Counted from the first letter of the stretch, positions 20,309-31,273 are shown. The stretch is DNA of 64,000 nt from Copromyces sp. CBS 386.78 (GCA_030685235.1 MU839123.1:62001-126000), one strand, 5' to 3'. A program made the numbers and translations. Notes: generated from the letters alone by a model not told the origin.

Positions 20309-22402
20309 TCAGTGACTCCTCGACATCTTCCTTAACCTATCTGCCTCGTCTGCATCGACCGTCTCTTGAGAGCTGCTGTTCAACTCCTCATCAAAGTCCA
20401 AATCCTCAGCAGCCTCCAACGCAGCTTTCATCACATCCTCGGCGCTCTCCTCCTTCACCTCCTCCCTCACCTCAGCCTCTGCTTGCTCAGCCGCAGCCTC
20501 CTCAACCTCCCCCTCCACCTCCTCCCCCTCCTGCTCAAAAATCTCATCCAACGCTTCCATCTCGTTCTTCCCCACCTCCGCCTTCTCCCCCTGCTCCAAC
20601 CGTCTCTCAGCAGCCTCATAAAGCTCACACAGCTGCACCACGCTCTTCCGCTTCCACGCAATCGTCACCTCCGAAATCACTCCACAACCCAAGACTTCTT
20701 CTCGCATCCTTTTGGGCTCGAAACCCAGTCTTCCTCGCTCGGCCTGGACGGCTCGCAGGATGTATCCCACTGCGGAGCTGGTCTTGATGCCCAAGAGGGC
20801 GGCGAGGGCTTCGCAGTTTAGGGACGGGTTGCGGGACCAGAGGTAATAGGCCCGGAGGGGGGCAACGGAGAGAAGGGGCCTGGGTGCTGTTGTTTTGGGG
20901 GAGTCGGGAGAATCAGGGTTGGGGGTGACGGGTTGTTTGGGTTGTTTGGGTCGGGAGGGCTGGCGGGAGAGAAGGTAGTTTTGGGCCCAGACGGTGGCTT
21001 CGGAGACTAGAGGGTCGATGGGTATGGAAGGATCTTGGGGGGTGCGTTTGCGTTTTGTTGATGTTGCTGTTGCTGTTGTTGATGTTGTTGGCGCTGTGGA
21101 GTCGGTGGTTGTCTTTTTGGTGGTGCGTTTCTTGATGGTCTTTGTTTCTTCGCTGCTGAGGGTGGTGCTTCCGTCGCCTTCGATCTCCACGTTGATGTTG
21201 TCGCCTACGGTGGAGAGGTAGTCGGCTGGTAGAGCGGCGTCGACCGTTTCGTCCGGCAGCGGTTCATCTAGTAAGCCGGCTTCTTCGAAGATGACGTCCG
21301 CAGCGAGGCGAATGGGCATTTTGAGCTCGGCGGCGTAGGGGAGAGGAGGGGTGGGGTTTAGTTGCTTCCGTTGGTGGTCCATCATCGCGAAGAGCTGTAC
21401 GCCGGCGTAGGCGTCAGATGCTGAGTAGAGGATTTGGTCCATCTTCAGGGGTTTGGACCATGCGCTCGTTCGCACCGCTCCTTTGAACATGGGCAACTGG
21501 AGGATCTCCTTTACCATGGTTGCCAACGGAACTCCCATTTTGTTCACAAGCTTGTGTTCGCCGGAAGCAGAGTACTTGACCAGCTTATACAAGTGAGAGA
21601 GCTCGTGGATGCCCCTTCCCTTGATCCCGAGATACTTTTCGAGACGGGTGCAGTCACCCAAGATCCAGACGCCAGTCTTGATCACCTCCGGGTCCTCAAT
21701 AATTTGCTTCAACAATGGTGAACCCAGCTCATCCTTCTTTGGATATAGCGAAATATGGAAGATACCAACCCGCTTCTCGGAAGCAATCTGGATGACCGAC
21801 ACATTCTGCCTCGGGCCATCGGCCGGCTTTGCGTTGGCTTCCCATTCCAAGTCGAGACCAAGAATCTTGTCGTCCATAAAGTACTGCTTCAATACCTTCT
21901 CGGTTTTGTCAGCATTTCGGCAGTAATGGACCTTGACTTCCTCGTTCATGTTTCCGTCCTTATCGGGACCACGGTAGAGGTTGTAGGTCCAGTAAGACTC
22001 TGGCGTGCCCTCGGCCGCCTTCTTGGCCTTCTTGAAGAGATCCTCGGACATTGTGAAGCTGAGTGGTGTGAACGGGGGCTTGAGAGAAGCACCCTCATCT
22101 TTCGACTGAACGTTCTCGTCCTCGATGATGACCTCGAGCTGTTCCGCAAGTGCTTCCTGTGCGTCGACAAACACCTGCCCCTGGGAATCCAACGTCGTCC
22201 CAGTCGCGTTAGGATTTCCCTGAGGTACTGTGGCATCATGCGGTGGAAGAACAGGTTCCGGATTTGAGGCTGTTGACGCCGCCGAGTCGCTGTGAAACCT
22301 TGCCAAAGATGGCAGTTGCGGGTATCCCACTACTCTGCGGTTAGAATCGCCAGCAAACGTGATGCCCCGACTTGAATTCCATGTCTGGTCTTTCCTCTCC
22401 AT
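20309..22402 (-). CDS. 3'-5' exonuclease (DEDDy, WRN/RNase D-type) domain protein
   Basis: From the ATG at 22402 this is a single-exon protein of 697 residues. An in-frame ATG at 22564 would add 54 mostly hydrophobic residues and is an alternative start. The exonuclease domain spans about residues 140-360 with all DEDDy positions: LDLEWE (D184, E186), LGDCTRL (D250) and YSASDAYA (Y326, D330). A C-terminal segment (SLNCEALAALLGIKTSSAVGYILRAV) resembles a helical HRDC-like or helix-hairpin unit. It is preceded by a low-complexity linker and followed by a very acidic Glu-rich tail. No helicase domain is present, so it is a stand-alone exonuclease. Substrate, RNA or DNA, cannot be told. Neurospora QIP, which trims small-RNA passenger strands, has a related domain, but I see no feature that identifies this gene as QIP. 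Confidence 0.85.
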   Translation of the reverse strand: MERKDQTWNSSRGITFAGDSNRRVVGYPQLPSLARFHSDSAASTASNPEPVLPPHDATVPQGNPNATGTTLDSQGQVFVDAQEALAEQLEVIIEDENVQSKDEGASLKPPFTPLSFTMSEDLFKKAKKAAEGTPESYWTYNLYRGPDKDGNMNEEVKVHYCRNADKTEKVLKQYFMDDKILGLDLEWEANAKPADGPRQNVSVIQIASEKRVGIFHISLYPKKDELGSPLLKQIIEDPEVIKTGVWILGDCTRLEKYLGIKGRGIHELSHLYKLVKYSASGEHKLVNKMGVPLATMVKEILQLPMFKGAVRTSAWSKPLKMDQILYSASDAYAGVQLFAMMDHQRKQLNPTPPLPYAAELKMPIRLAADVIFEEAGLLDEPLPDETVDAALPADYLSTVGDNINVEIEGDGSTTLSSEETKTIKKRTTKKTTTDSTAPTTSTTATATSTKRKRTPQDPSIPIDPLVSEATVWAQNYLLSRQPSRPKQPKQPVTPNPDSPDSPKTTAPRPLLSVAPLRAYYLWSRNPSLNCEALAALLGIKTSSAVGYILRAVQAERGRLGFEPKRMREEVLGCGVISEVTIAWKRKSVVQLCELYEAAERRLEQGEKAEVGKNEMEALDEIFEQEGEEVEGEVEEAAAEQAEAEVREEVKEESAEDVMKAALEAAEDLDFDEELNSSSQETVDADEADRLRKMSRSH

Positions 22403-23358
22403 GGCGCCGAGATGTCTTTGATAAATGAAATCTCTGGTCAGCCAAAGTAAACCGGAATATTCCCAAGGGACAAAAGAGCCAGTGAAACCTACACTGGATA
22501 ACGGGGCGTGGAAGGAAGCGAAGATGAGGGCGAAGAAGCAAAAAAGCGCGGGCGGGGGCGGCATTGCCTCAGACTCAAGCTGCCCCTGGTGGTGCTGTTT
22601 ACGGCGTTGGCACCAGCACCGATTGCTTGTGGTATAGGGTGCGGGGACCTCATTATAGCGGTGGTCCGTGAATGGCAGGCGCAGGTAGGTACAGGTAAAT
22701 AAGCTGCGAGTGCGTCCGGGTGGTAGGTACGCGCGGTCGGTAGGTGAGGTGGTATGTGTTTGCAGGTTGTCAAGGCACCGAAAACTGCCCCTGCGCCATG
22801 ACCTGAATGTTGGTTTAAATGCTGACAGAACGGGACGAAGAAGTGCTGAATGGTTTCAGGGCATTGATATATGGTTCTTGGGCCAAAGTGGGGGGAAAAG
22901 ACGGAGTGGACGGAGGAGTGGATGTTGAAAGCTGAGAGAAGGGAGGGAGACCTGGACAAGGCTTAGTTTAGAAAGGAAAAAGCACAAAATATGCCTTGTT
23001 GCAACGTTGGCACCTGGCAGGCAGAAACACGTTGTCAAAAATGATCACGAACTCTGTTTGCTTGCTTTTGTTCGCAAGGGAGGGATTGATTCGGTTGGCA
23101 CAGCGCGCTGTCACGTCCAGCCGCTGCCATCCAATGCTGAGTGCTGCTGAAGCCTAGATACACTGTTTATATCCATATGCGCGGATATAAGCATACAGTT
23201 TCTTGCGCCAGAATCCACACTTGCACAGTGGGAATTGCTGCTCCTCCTCACTGGCCGTACCTGGCCTCACAACTGAATCGAAGCTCAGTACTGGAACGGC
23301 CACTGAACGTCTTTCCAACATCCAGACTCAAAGACTTGGATCATTCCACACATACAAC
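22403..23358. promoter_or_regulatory. Divergent intergenic region, exonuclease gene / LSM5
   Basis: About 0.95 kb separates two divergent starts. It holds several GGTAGGTA-type motifs (22682-22697, 22722-22730, 22739 onward) and the dyad at 23162-23199. No separate gene is recognised. Confidence 0.5.
23162..23199. repeat. Dyad symmetry upstream of LSM5
   Basis: TTATATCC at 23167-23174 pairs perfectly with GGATATAA at 23183-23190 across an 8-base loop. Outer ACTGT (23162-23166) and ACAGT (23195-23199) also pair. It lies about 160-200 bases upstream of the LSM5 ATG. Confidence 0.55.
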
Positions 23359-23955
23359 ATGGCTTCGCAACTACTTCCTCTTGGTGAGTGATACGGGTGT
23401 CACTGCTCAAAGGTCAAAAGATCAGACAGCTAACGTGGTGTTTTCACAGAGCTCATCGACAAGTGTGTCGGCTCCCGCATCTGGGTTGTCATGAAGGGAG
23501 ACAAGGGCACGTCCTGCCCTACTTGGGATCTCACTTATCGATGGATGTGTCGACTAACTGTGGGATGAAACAAACAGAGTTCTCCGGTACTCTTGTCGGC
23601 TTTGATGACTACGTTAGTAAGTAGCCAACCTCTCCTCCCCACATCCCGTCCTCTTCATGACCTCTCATGTAGCCTTATGCTAACCCGTTTCCGTAGACAT
23701 GGTCTTGGAGGACGTCACCGAGTTGTACGACACGTCCAGCCCGTCCCCTTTGAAGATCGTCTCATGAACTGACTTTGCTCTTGATGGATCAGCGACTACT
23801 CCGGCAACCACACCAAGTTGAACAAGATCCTGCTGAACGGCAACAACATCTGCATGGTGGGTTACTGTCATCATCAAGTTCCTGTTTACATATAGTTAAC
23901 AGCCGTGTCTTAGTTGATTCCTGGTGGTGAAGGTCCGATTGCGGCATCTGCCTAG
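23359..23955 (+). CDS. lsm5: U6 snRNA-associated Sm-like protein Lsm5
   Basis: Six exons, 23359-23383, 23450-23506, 23578-23616, 23697-23724, 23793-23856 and 23914-23955, join to 84 residues. Lsm5 is a subunit of the Lsm2-8 ring that holds the U6 snRNA 3' end, and of the cytoplasmic Lsm1-7 ring in mRNA decay. Sm1 motif: [23 protein letters not shown] is split over three exons, followed by TLVGFDDYVNMVLEDVTEF. Sm2 motif: KILLNGNNICMLIPGGEGP. Every junction restores the conserved family sequence. Introns 1 and 3-5 are GT-AG. Intron 2 (23507-23577) begins GCACGT and must be GC-AG to keep the conserved Glu, and it contains CTAAC. Five introns in 252 coding bases is dense even for this family. Confidence 0.95.
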
Positions 23956-24427
23956 TTCTGAACATTTGAGCGGATACATGGGGCAGTCACGACTCGCTAC
24001 GTTAGGGGGAAGCAATCATCATCATCCTCATCATCAGCATATCACGAAATACGAATTGTTGGACGTTTCTTTTCTCCTCCGTCGAACGCTTTTCTTGGAA
24101 CAAAAAGGCAATGATAATAGGTAATTAATTAAACTAAACCGAAACGATTGTTGCCATACATACATAGCTCACAAGAGGTAGGTTGAATCCAACCCCCCAT
24201 TACCACTTTTCATCCTATTTAATTCATATGACACGACTTGACTAGGAAACTCCCTTACCAAAACCAGCAGTTCCTCCCAATCGTAACCAAACGCTTTAGG
24301 CCCGCATCGTCATCAACTATTCACCTACCTGAACAAGACAGCAGTGTTGAATATCCAAATCAACTCAACCCAACCATCCTCCCTTTCCCTCCTCCCTCCT
24401 CCCTTCCACCATCCAACCCCCTCCAAC
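23956..24427. other. Intergenic between convergent genes
   Basis: This contains the 3' ends of LSM5 (+) and the AAA ATPase gene (-). No coding signal is seen. Confidence 0.6.
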
Positions 24428-27268
24428 TCAAATAGCCTTAGCATCCAAAATCTTACTCTTACTCTCCTTCGCCTTCACCAGCTCCTCCACCCACTTATCC
24501 ACCTCCGCCAACGCCCTTCGCGGATCCTTCTTGCGTCTTAACAAAAAGCCCTGGATTTCCGCGGGGCTGAGGATCTGCGTCGCCGGGATCTTGAGGGAGA
24601 ACTCCTTGGCGATCTTTTGCAGTTCGGACCTGGTTAGGGGGGTGATGTGGAGAGGGACTGGGGGTTCTTCTTTCTTTTCGTCTGAGGAGGGTTGTTGGGG
24701 CTGGGGTTTTTCGGCGGCGGCGGCGGTAGTGTCAGTGGTCTTGGGGGTGTTGGTGTTGGGGTCACCGCTGGTGTTGGGAGAAACAGGAGAAGCGGCGTTG
24801 TCCTCCTCCGAGCCGATGGCGGTTGCGTCACTAGAGCAACTGCTGACGGAGGATTTGCGGGGGTTGTTGTTGTTGTCGTCGAGAAGTTTGAGGTCGACGA
24901 TCTTGGGATCTACGATAGGGGGCTGTTGTTGGTGTTGCTTTTCTTCGTCTCCCTTCTCAGCGGCGGTGTCGCTACCAGGAGAGGTAATCCCCACAGGAGG
25001 AGAATGAACGACTAAAGGCAATGTAGTAGCTCCCGCCGTGGTGGTGGTGCTAGCCGTGAGTTTATTCCCAACCTTGGTGAAAGTCACCGCCGTCGTTGCT
25101 GGGTCCACTACATCGGCCTCGTACATCCTCTCAAACAGCTCCCTGACTTGCTCCTGCGTGGCGTTGAGGAAGGCAATCTGGAGATCAACTCTGCCCGGTC
25201 GGAGCAGTGCTTCGTCTAGCTTCTCGGGCTTGTTGGTCGTCATGATGAGCACGCGGCCTTCGTGCGAGGCGACGCCGTCGATGGCGTTGAGAAGGCCCGA
25301 TAGCGAAATGCCCCGTTCACGGTCGTATGGGGAGGGGCGTCTGCGACCATACTGTCTCCCGATATACTCGATGTTATGAAGGTTATGAAGAACTGAAGTA
25401 GCCATCGCCTTGTTCTTCTTTCTTATCTTTTGCTTCTTCTTGGCCTTCTTCTCCTTGGCTGTCATGGGTTTCTTATTCTTCTTCTTTCTCTTGTCGGTGG
25501 CGGGTTCAGACTCGGATTTCGTTGTTTTCTCATCCTTCTCGCCGGCGTCATCTGCAGAGGAAACGGGCTTTTCCTCGCTCTCAGCAGGCGTTTTCTCCTT
25601 ATCTTCAGTGGCCTCCCTGTCGACACTTACCTTTTCGTCGGTAACCTTGTCACCGTCCTTCTCCTCATCACTCCCCTCTTTAAGCATCTGCTTGAACTCA
25701 GCCACCCTCTCCGCAACCTCCTTCTCCAACGCCTCCTGCTTCGCCGACACCTTCCCCTTCTTCTTCCCCTTCCTATTCTTCTTCTTCTCCAAATCATCGC
25801 CCAGCAACAAAACCTGCAGCGCCCTCTTCTTCTCGCTCCTCAAATAATCATTATCCTCACTACCACTCGCCCCACTCCCACTCCTCTCACCCTCACCCTC
25901 TTCGCTATCACTATCACTAGTCTCACTACTACTCTCACTCTCCTCTTCCTTCCCCCGATTCACCAGTCCCGCGGTATCAATATCCTCCAAAAGCACCACA
26001 CACCGTCTCGGCAGATTCGTAAACAACATGGCCAGATCATCCTCCGTCAAATTCTGATCCAGCAACGAAATCACAAAGATATCCAGCCCGAACACGCCCG
26101 CCAGCGCAAAACTCAGACTCGTCTTGCCCGTCCCCGGCGGGCCATGGAACAGATACCCCCTCCTGAGCGGGATCCCTCTTTCGCCATACCACTGCGCCGT
26201 CTCCCGTTGCAGATACTCGTTCATATCCTGCAACACCATCAGCTTCTGCTTCTCGTCCAACACCACGGTATCCATCGGCCTAATCGGCCGATCAGCAACC
26301 TCGGCCCAGACGTGTCTGCCGCCCCAGGACCTCATCTCGGGTCTAGCGGGGCGGCGCACCACCGTGGTGGCTGCTTGCCGGCTGTGGTTCCATTCCTTGG
26401 TGAACTGGATGAAGTTCTTGATGGGCCGGGCGGAAAACCCGACGCAGGTGATTACGAGGTTTTCTTCCTTGCGCATGGAAAGCCCCCGATACTCGGACTG
26501 CGCGGCGACGTGCGAGCGTGTCCGGTTCAGCCAGAAGTAGGTGCCGCCGAAGGAGAAGGTGTAGGGCACGTTGACGGCGGGGAGGAAGCGGGGGGGTTTT
26601 TGGTGCTTGTGCGTGGAGAAGTTGAGGCAGACTTCGCCGTTGGGAAGGAGAGTGGGGTTTTGTTTCTTCTTCTTGGTGGTGGTGTTGGTGTTGGAAGGGT
26701 CTGTGGTAGTTGTGGTGCTGGTGGTGCTGGTAGCGTTTTTGACAGCGGCAGCTCCGGCAGCGGCTACGGCGCCGGCTTCGTCGTCCTCATCATGGTCGTC
26801 GGCGCTGCCGGCTATGGTGTCGGCTTGGAGGAAGCGCGTCTTGGCTGAGCTGGGCTGTACGGCGACCCAGCGCATGATGTGTATGAAGATGGGGTCGTCG
26901 TCGCCGACTTCGACTCTGGCGGTGAACCAGTTGCAGATGATGTCATCAATCACAAGCACTTTCACCTCGGACCAGAGCCTTTTGGCGGCCCATACGATAG
27001 GACCCAGAGAGAGGAGGATGGTGGGATCGAAGCCGAGCCAGCTGGTGAGTGCTCGGTGACAGGACACTAGGAAGTCCCTGACGGCCGGTGGAAGGTATAT
27101 GTCTAGCATGGGGCTGAAGCTCGCTAGGAGGCTGTCAGGTAGTAGTACTGTTGCGGCCTGGGTGGTGTCGTTGATGGTGGTGGTGGTAATGTTGATGGTC
27201 TCGCCGCTGTCGGTAGAGGCATCTACCAGCGTGGAGAGAGCCCATATTATGAGCATGTAGCAGTTCAT
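24428..27268 (-). CDS. BCS1-like AAA ATPase
   Basis: Single exon, 946 residues. The N-terminal part has hydrophobic segments (ILLSLGPIVWAAKRLW, residues about 84-99) and a BCS1_N-type region (about 110-340). The AAA module has Walker A GPPGTGKTS (about 376-384), Walker B VVLLEDIDTAG (about 424-434), sensor-1 MTTN and LLRPGRVD near 690. True Bcs1 moves the folded Rieske protein across the mitochondrial inner membrane. Filamentous fungi carry several paralogues of unknown substrate, and this looks like one of them because it is about twice the length of yeast Bcs1 (456). About 210 Lys/Glu/Ser-rich residues (about 437-648) are inserted between Walker B and the GISLSGLLNAIDG helix. A second low-complexity block occupies about 730-860, before a C-terminal ELQKIAKEFSLKIP / RRKKDPRRALAEVDKWVEEL region. 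Confidence 0.88.
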   Translation of the reverse strand: MNCYMLIIWALSTLVDASTDSGETINITTTTINDTTQAATVLLPDSLLASFSPMLDIYLPPAVRDFLVSCHRALTSWLGFDPTILLSLGPIVWAAKRLWSEVKVLVIDDIICNWFTARVEVGDDDPIFIHIMRWVAVQPSSAKTRFLQADTIAGSADDHDEDDEAGAVAAAGAAAVKNATSTTSTTTTTDPSNTNTTTKKKKQNPTLLPNGEVCLNFSTHKHQKPPRFLPAVNVPYTFSFGGTYFWLNRTRSHVAAQSEYRGLSMRKEENLVITCVGFSARPIKNFIQFTKEWNHSRQAATTVVRRPARPEMRSWGGRHVWAEVADRPIRPMDTVVLDEKQKLMVLQDMNEYLQRETAQWYGERGIPLRRGYLFHGPPGTGKTSLSFALAGVFGLDIFVISLLDQNLTEDDLAMLFTNLPRRCVVLLEDIDTAGLVNRGKEEESESSSETSDSDSEEGEGERSGSGASGSEDNDYLRSEKKRALQVLLLGDDLEKKKNRKGKKKGKVSAKQEALEKEVAERVAEFKQMLKEGSDEEKDGDKVTDEKVSVDREATEDKEKTPAESEEKPVSSADDAGEKDEKTTKSESEPATDKRKKKNKKPMTAKEKKAKKKQKIRKKNKAMATSVLHNLHNIEYIGRQYGRRRPSPYDRERGISLSGLLNAIDGVASHEGRVLIMTTNKPEKLDEALLRPGRVDLQIAFLNATQEQVRELFERMYEADVVDPATTAVTFTKVGNKLTASTTTTAGATTLPLVVHSPPVGITSPGSDTAAEKGDEEKQHQQQPPIVDPKIVDLKLLDDNNNNPRKSSVSSCSSDATAIGSEEDNAASPVSPNTSGDPNTNTPKTTDTTAAAAEKPQPQQPSSDEKKEEPPVPLHITPLTRSELQKIAKEFSLKIPATQILSPAEIQGFLLRRKKDPRRALAEVDKWVEELVKAKESKSKILDAKAI

Positions 27269-29373
27269 CTTGACCTGTTGTTACTGGGAGGAGGGCGATA
27301 AGATGGCTAACGTGATGGGGATGTATGCAGTGATGGACGATATAGTCCGTCAGAAGATGTCATGGAGGCGTTGGGGGTTAGTGAACTTATACCTCCTCCT
27401 TTGCTGATCTATGGCTAGACGCCTCGTGATGGCCAGGGGGAGCTGAAAATTGATCCGCTGAAACTTGGTTCCCGAAAGAGAAGAGCAGGAGTAGATATTC
27501 AGCCTTGCCGGCGGGCCTTCTATAGGTAGGTAGTCCATATGTCATGCAGGATGGCAGTTATTGTAACGATCAAGGGGACCGTGGGAGGGGAGCATCCATC
27601 TCTCACCCAACCTTCTGTTACCAGTTATGCGGTACCGTGCGAGGTAGGAGAATAGTGGGCTATCCTTCAACTTCTGTTCAACGCTCTCTTCACATTTGAA
27701 GTTCCACAACAACAAACGTGTACTACTGTTTGTGTTGATGTACCCGAAAGCCCAAAGCGAGCAACCAAGGAAAGGGAAATGTAGGACGCACCGACTGACA
27801 AACATCAGATAAAGCAGCTGCTCGCCTCTCCCCAATTGCTTTGGGCTTGAGCTCTGGACATGATGTTTGTGCCCTAGCTGGTCTAGAGCCCAATTAGGCA
27901 CAGAGTCGGATTCCTGGTGTTCAGGTATCCAACCTACAAGGTAGCTCAGCATAGAAAGGCAGCTATCCTGCAGCCTCTGTCGCTATCCACCACACTTTTT
28001 GCCCCTTATACATGTTGCCGTATTTCCTCATTTGTCGGAACTGGAAAGTTCCGTTATCAGCTCGTTCCCGAAGAGATGGGGAGCCTAGCCCGGTCTATAA
28101 GCGGGACCAGTCTCCCGTGAAAAGGCCCGTCGGGAAGATGACCGCAAGTAGGCAGCCGGAGGTAGAGTGAAGATACGGACCTGAAGGAAACCCGTGTGAG
28201 ACGTAGTTTCCTCTTGGTCTCTGCTCGAGTGATTCTGCCTTTTCACATTGAATAAGACCAAGTCCAACAACGATTTTTTCGTGAGTATCGGTCCCTCAGG
28301 TCCGGGACTCGATATTTCCCTTGACTCTGCGAGGGGTTCCACGATGCCCCGGTACTTCATGGTGAAGATGCTTGTCTTGTATGAGGCTTGCTTCTGTGTA
28401 CACGGGTCAGCCTGGGAAGTTTGCCGAACCAATGCAGTTGCTCCTTGAATGACATATCACAGGGCCGGCGGACAGCTCCAATCCTAGTCTACCTAAGACT
28501 CAAGAGTCATACGTTCGTTACTACCCCGCGCTACCAGGTAGTCGCATCAATGAACGGTTGCTCGCTTGTGACGAGAGCCTCAGCTCTCGTATTGGTTCAC
28601 ACGTTTGGTCGAGATAGGTGCCACGAACCTACATCTGGCACTTTCGCAGAGCCTCAAGCTGTAAGCCGAGTTTGTTGATGGGGAGGTTGGCTTTGCGGCT
28701 GGAAGAACATCAAAGGACTCCGAAGCGAACCATTCAATAATAGTCCCTTCTAGTAAAATATCGTGTGTAAGTCGCAAGGGTGTTTCAAACCGGTTCATGT
28801 AACCCTGAATTGAGGCTCAAAATGAATGTCAACTTCGTTCTCCTCCCGCCGTGTTTTGTTCTGCAGAATACTTCACATAATTTTGATTACCCAGCATTAT
28901 CGCGCTGTGATTCACCAAAGGGGAAACTCGGCGACAAAGAAGCGATATCATGGGGTGATAGACTCAGAACTTCTTGTTTGAAGCATTGTGATTAGCCATT
29001 GATTATCGTCGTGTCTTGGCCTTACGCCCACGTATAGCACGTATGCAAGATCCGCGATCACTCAACAGGGTGTAATAAGTCGTACTTCAATCTGGGCTGT
29101 CATCTTGAATCCTAGCTTATGAACCTACCCAACAGCATGCTCAATGGTGCAAGGACACACGGGTGTACAGTGTCCCCAGTTGGCGTTGAACACGTCGACT
29201 TGTGTTGAGCGGTCTTTATGAGCCTAAATAGTCATAGTTGCTTTTTAGCCAGGGACGTTTGTTAAAAAAGAATATACCACCTTCTAGAATATGTATTTGG
29301 TGCTTCATATGTTTCGTATCCCATCCCGCATGTTCCCTTTCTTTCTCTTCTCGCAGTCCAAAGCCACCCAGGT
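27269..29373. other. Long gene-free stretch
   Basis: About 2.1 kb lies between the AAA ATPase start and the end of the asparaginase gene. Open frames here (for example 27542-27952 and 28085-28432, both minus) have no family features. A TATAGGTAGGTAG motif is at 27521-27533. Promoter sequence for the ATPase is expected near 27.3 kb. Otherwise I see nothing. Confidence 0.5.
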
Positions 29374-31273
29374 CTAATTGACAAACTTGCCAATATCCAC
29401 TTTCTTCAGCCCATGGACCAAAGACTCGTCTGTAACCAGACTACCCTTATCCAATCCGCGCCGAGGAGACACCGTATCTGCCACCTGATCAACCGTCTTT
29501 TGCTCCCTTTCGTCGAACCTGCGTTCAGCAGCGTCCCCCACCTCCTCCTCATCTTCTGCGGCACCAACTGAAGCAACATCCGTCGTGCTCGCCAGGTCCC
29601 CTGCTTCGGATGCGTTGCCTGAATGCGGCTCTGTCCTCCACAAGTGCGCCCCAGCCTCCCTCAGCAGCTTCATGGTCCCCACGTTACCCATCTTTTCTGC
29701 AAGATAAAGGGGTGTGTGGTTTGCATGATTACGTGGATGTACACTAGCACCACGAGTCAGCAACTCACGAAGGATATCTGGATTGGGCCCAACTGCGGCA
29801 AGATGCACGGGGGTGTTGCCGACGTAATCAGCCCTCTTAAGTAGCTGATGGTTAAACTCGTCACCCTCGAGGATTTCGCGAACAGTCCGTAGCTCGCCGT
29901 TGCGTATGGCGTAGCCAAGAGCCGTGAAAGCGGCGTCTGATCATGTAATAGTTAGTTGATGTCCAAAGTAGTATTTTGAAGGAGCCTTGTACATACCTGC
30001 AGCAGGCAACCGTGCCATAGCCGAATCGATGCTCCCTGCAGGGTGTGAGAAAGAGGGCAGTGCCATTTCGGTCATCTCCCCCCGTAGCGAATGCGACATC
30101 TGTGCCGTAACCTCAGAATATGTGAGGTCTGGCAGTGCCAGAAGGTATGATAGCTTCGTCAGAGCCGCCTCTGTAGTCAAATCATGGCCAAACACCACGC
30201 CTGCTCTTCCCAGTACGGTTCCGGGCGCATAGAGTGGCGAGACGAAGCCGTTTGTGCACTGGCTCACGTTGACAATGACAATACCACGGTCGATTGCTTC
30301 TTTGATGATCTTGGTCAGACTGCCATCAACGCCGCCAGGTGCGTTGCCCATGCCGAACGTTTCAAGAATCAAGCCACGGAGGTTTGGGACTCTTAGAACG
30401 GAATCGACCATCTCAGGTTTGATTCCGGGAAAGATACGCAAACAGGCCACATGTGCGGTGTCGAGGTACTTTGTCACTTGGAATTCGGCAATTCGAGTGG
30501 GCCGTCGTATCAACGCCCAGTGAACATCCACCCCCAAGCTTGTGACCTTGGCCAGCGGATCGCAGTTGGGACTGGCGAATGCCTCGAAGGAGGAAGCCGA
30601 TACCTTGGTCGTCCTGTTGCCGCGGTACAAGGTGTGGTGAAAGAATAAGCAGACCTCGGGGATAACGAACGTCCCCGCAATGATGAGCGAGCCGAGAAGG
30701 TTGTCAACTGCGTCAGATTGGAGGGCAAAGATGGAGGCCTGTGATCCTGTCAGAATGACGGGCTTTCCCAGATCCGACATCATGAAGGAAAGGGCTGATG
30801 CGGTGTACGCCAGGGAATCGGTTCCGTGCAATACCACAAAGCCGTCGAACAAGTGATAGTTCTCCTTGATGGTAAGTGCGATCTCGGTCCATCCCATGGA
30901 AGAAATGGAGCTTGAGTCAAGCAATGGAGCAAACTCAAGGATGCCATATCGGATATGCCGAGAATATGCGCTGACTGGTGTTCTCAGGCTGTCCAACGTC
31001 AATTTGACCCCGTTCTTGTATGCTCGAAGCTGAACTACACTTCGTCAGTAAGGGCTTCCAGTACAGATGCTCAATCAACTTACCATTCGGAGCGGTATGA
31101 TCGTTGAACGAAGGGCGAGGAGCCATAGCGTTCTTCAAGAAGCCCGTCATAGGAACCAGACCATCTGCAGACGGTTGCATGCATATTGTACCGCCTGTCA
31201 TGATGATGAGCACCCTCGACTCGGGGTAGTGAGCCTCGGGTTTATTCCCCTCCATGAACGAAACCTGACCCAT
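29374..31273 (-). CDS. L-asparaginase with C-terminal ankyrin repeats
   Basis: Three exons, 31273-31084, 31034-29997 and 29936-29374, join to 596 residues. It hydrolyses L-asparagine to aspartate and ammonia. Signature 1 is MTGGTICM (T26-T29). Signature 2 is LHGTDSLAYTASALSFM (T135, D136), followed by GKPVILTGSQ. The C-terminal small domain has LRGLILETFGMGNAP and SQCTNGFV. No signal peptide is present, so it is the cytosolic type. After the second intron, about residues 410-505 hold two to three ankyrin repeats (NTPVHLAAVGPNPDILRELLTRGASV, then HTPLYLAEKMGNVGTMKLLREAGAHL). An acidic, Ser/Thr-rich tail closes the protein. The same asparaginase-ankyrin architecture is known in animal ASPG, so the fusion is probably old rather than local. 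All junctions are GT-AG, with CTAAC in the second intron. Confidence 0.93.

Noticed and set aside
25430..26848. 472-codon plus-strand frame opposite the AAA ATPase
   Set aside because: Leu/His/Arg-rich shadow of the charged AAA protein; no domain.
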